Source of the DNA: MAG-121220-bin8 sp964433845
GTDB lineage: Bacteria; Bacteroidota; Bacteroidia; Flavobacteriales; Flavobacteriaceae
Length of the DNA stretch: 33,509 bases
Assembly: GCA_964433845.1 (NCBI GenBank)
Contig: CAYSTA010000016.1
Span: forward strand, 1 to 33,509
Direction: 5' to 3'
Shown here: one piece after another, positions 33,458-33,509 of the stretch
Position numbering within the stretch: the first letter of the stretch is position 1
Layout of the letters: each line of letters opens with the position of its first letter
Translations under genes and position numbers: made by a program
The notes under the pieces: generated by a model
Databases searched by the model: none
What the model saw: only the letters and a program-made list of their open reading frames with translations
What the model was told of the DNA's origin: nothing

Positions 33458-33509
33458 TCATAGATTTCAATGTAATTAAAAAGAAAAAAAGCTAAACTCT
33501 TTAATAATA
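33455..33509. repeat. 55-bp direct repeat, copy 2, at the window end
   Basis: A near-perfect copy (54/55) of 31996-32050, 1459 bases away, runs to the last base of the window. It carries the coding tail of the DUF5916 gene without the rest of the gene. The 167 bases before it (33288-33454) hold no recognised rightward gene; see the minus-strand fragment at 33284-33457. Confidence 0.95.

Noticed and set aside
1..33509. Terminal repeat as evidence of a circular molecule
   Set aside because: The last 55 bases match an internal site, not the first bases of the window.

Overview
The window looks like chromosome from a low-GC marine-type member of the Flavobacteriia (Bacteroidota). The signs are the strongly AT-rich composition, the lack of Shine-Dalgarno sites before genes, promoter boxes of the Bacteroidota form TAnnTTTG, an LpxC-FabZ fusion, the type IX secretion regulator PorX, secreted proteins with short MKK-type signal peptides ending in Q, and a DUF5916 outer-membrane protein. 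I see no rRNA, tRNA, CRISPR array, prophage or insertion sequence. Intergenic space is very small, and no gene-free stretch exceeds about 235 bases.

Layout. Positions 1-1245: two secreted leftward genes (a DUF4177-like protein and a small outer-membrane beta-barrel), each followed by a clear hairpin terminator. Positions 1370-2518: a rightward gene for a probable pentameric ligand-gated ion channel, the most unusual gene here. Positions 2575-8847: a tight leftward operon lpxD - lpxC/fabZ - lpxA - efp - sucD - fabG - prohibitin, mixing lipid A synthesis, fatty-acid synthesis, translation and the TCA cycle. Positions 8949-11249: divergent from it, porX - tsaE - small membrane protein. Positions 11246-16639: proline dehydrogenase, aroB, PEP carboxylase and an Lrp/AsnC regulator. 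Positions 16722-19366: an M14 carboxypeptidase divergent from an XRE regulator, which is followed by a lipoprotein and a GNAT acetyltransferase. The region between the divergent genes carries two near-identical palindromes sitting on the two promoters. Positions 19367-25401: parC, parE, ychF and a two-cluster ferredoxin, all leftward. Positions 25470-28965: acyl-CoA reductase (LuxC type), serC, serA and a DUF6787-like membrane protein. Positions 28967-29497: msrA. Positions 29586-33287: a DUF5916 outer-membrane protein and a sialidase-like beta-propeller lipoprotein.

The last 55 bases (33455-33509) copy the 3' end of the DUF5916 gene (31996-32050) with one mismatch, and they break an open reading frame on the opposite strand. 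This suggests either a chimeric contig end or a recent local duplication.

Most genes are core metabolism and envelope biogenesis. The best candidates for new biology are the channel-like gene, the XRE/M14 regulatory pair with its operators, and the surface lipoprotein with a CDCCQT / GCPVNGP cysteine signature. I found no clear, complete undescribed multi-gene system.
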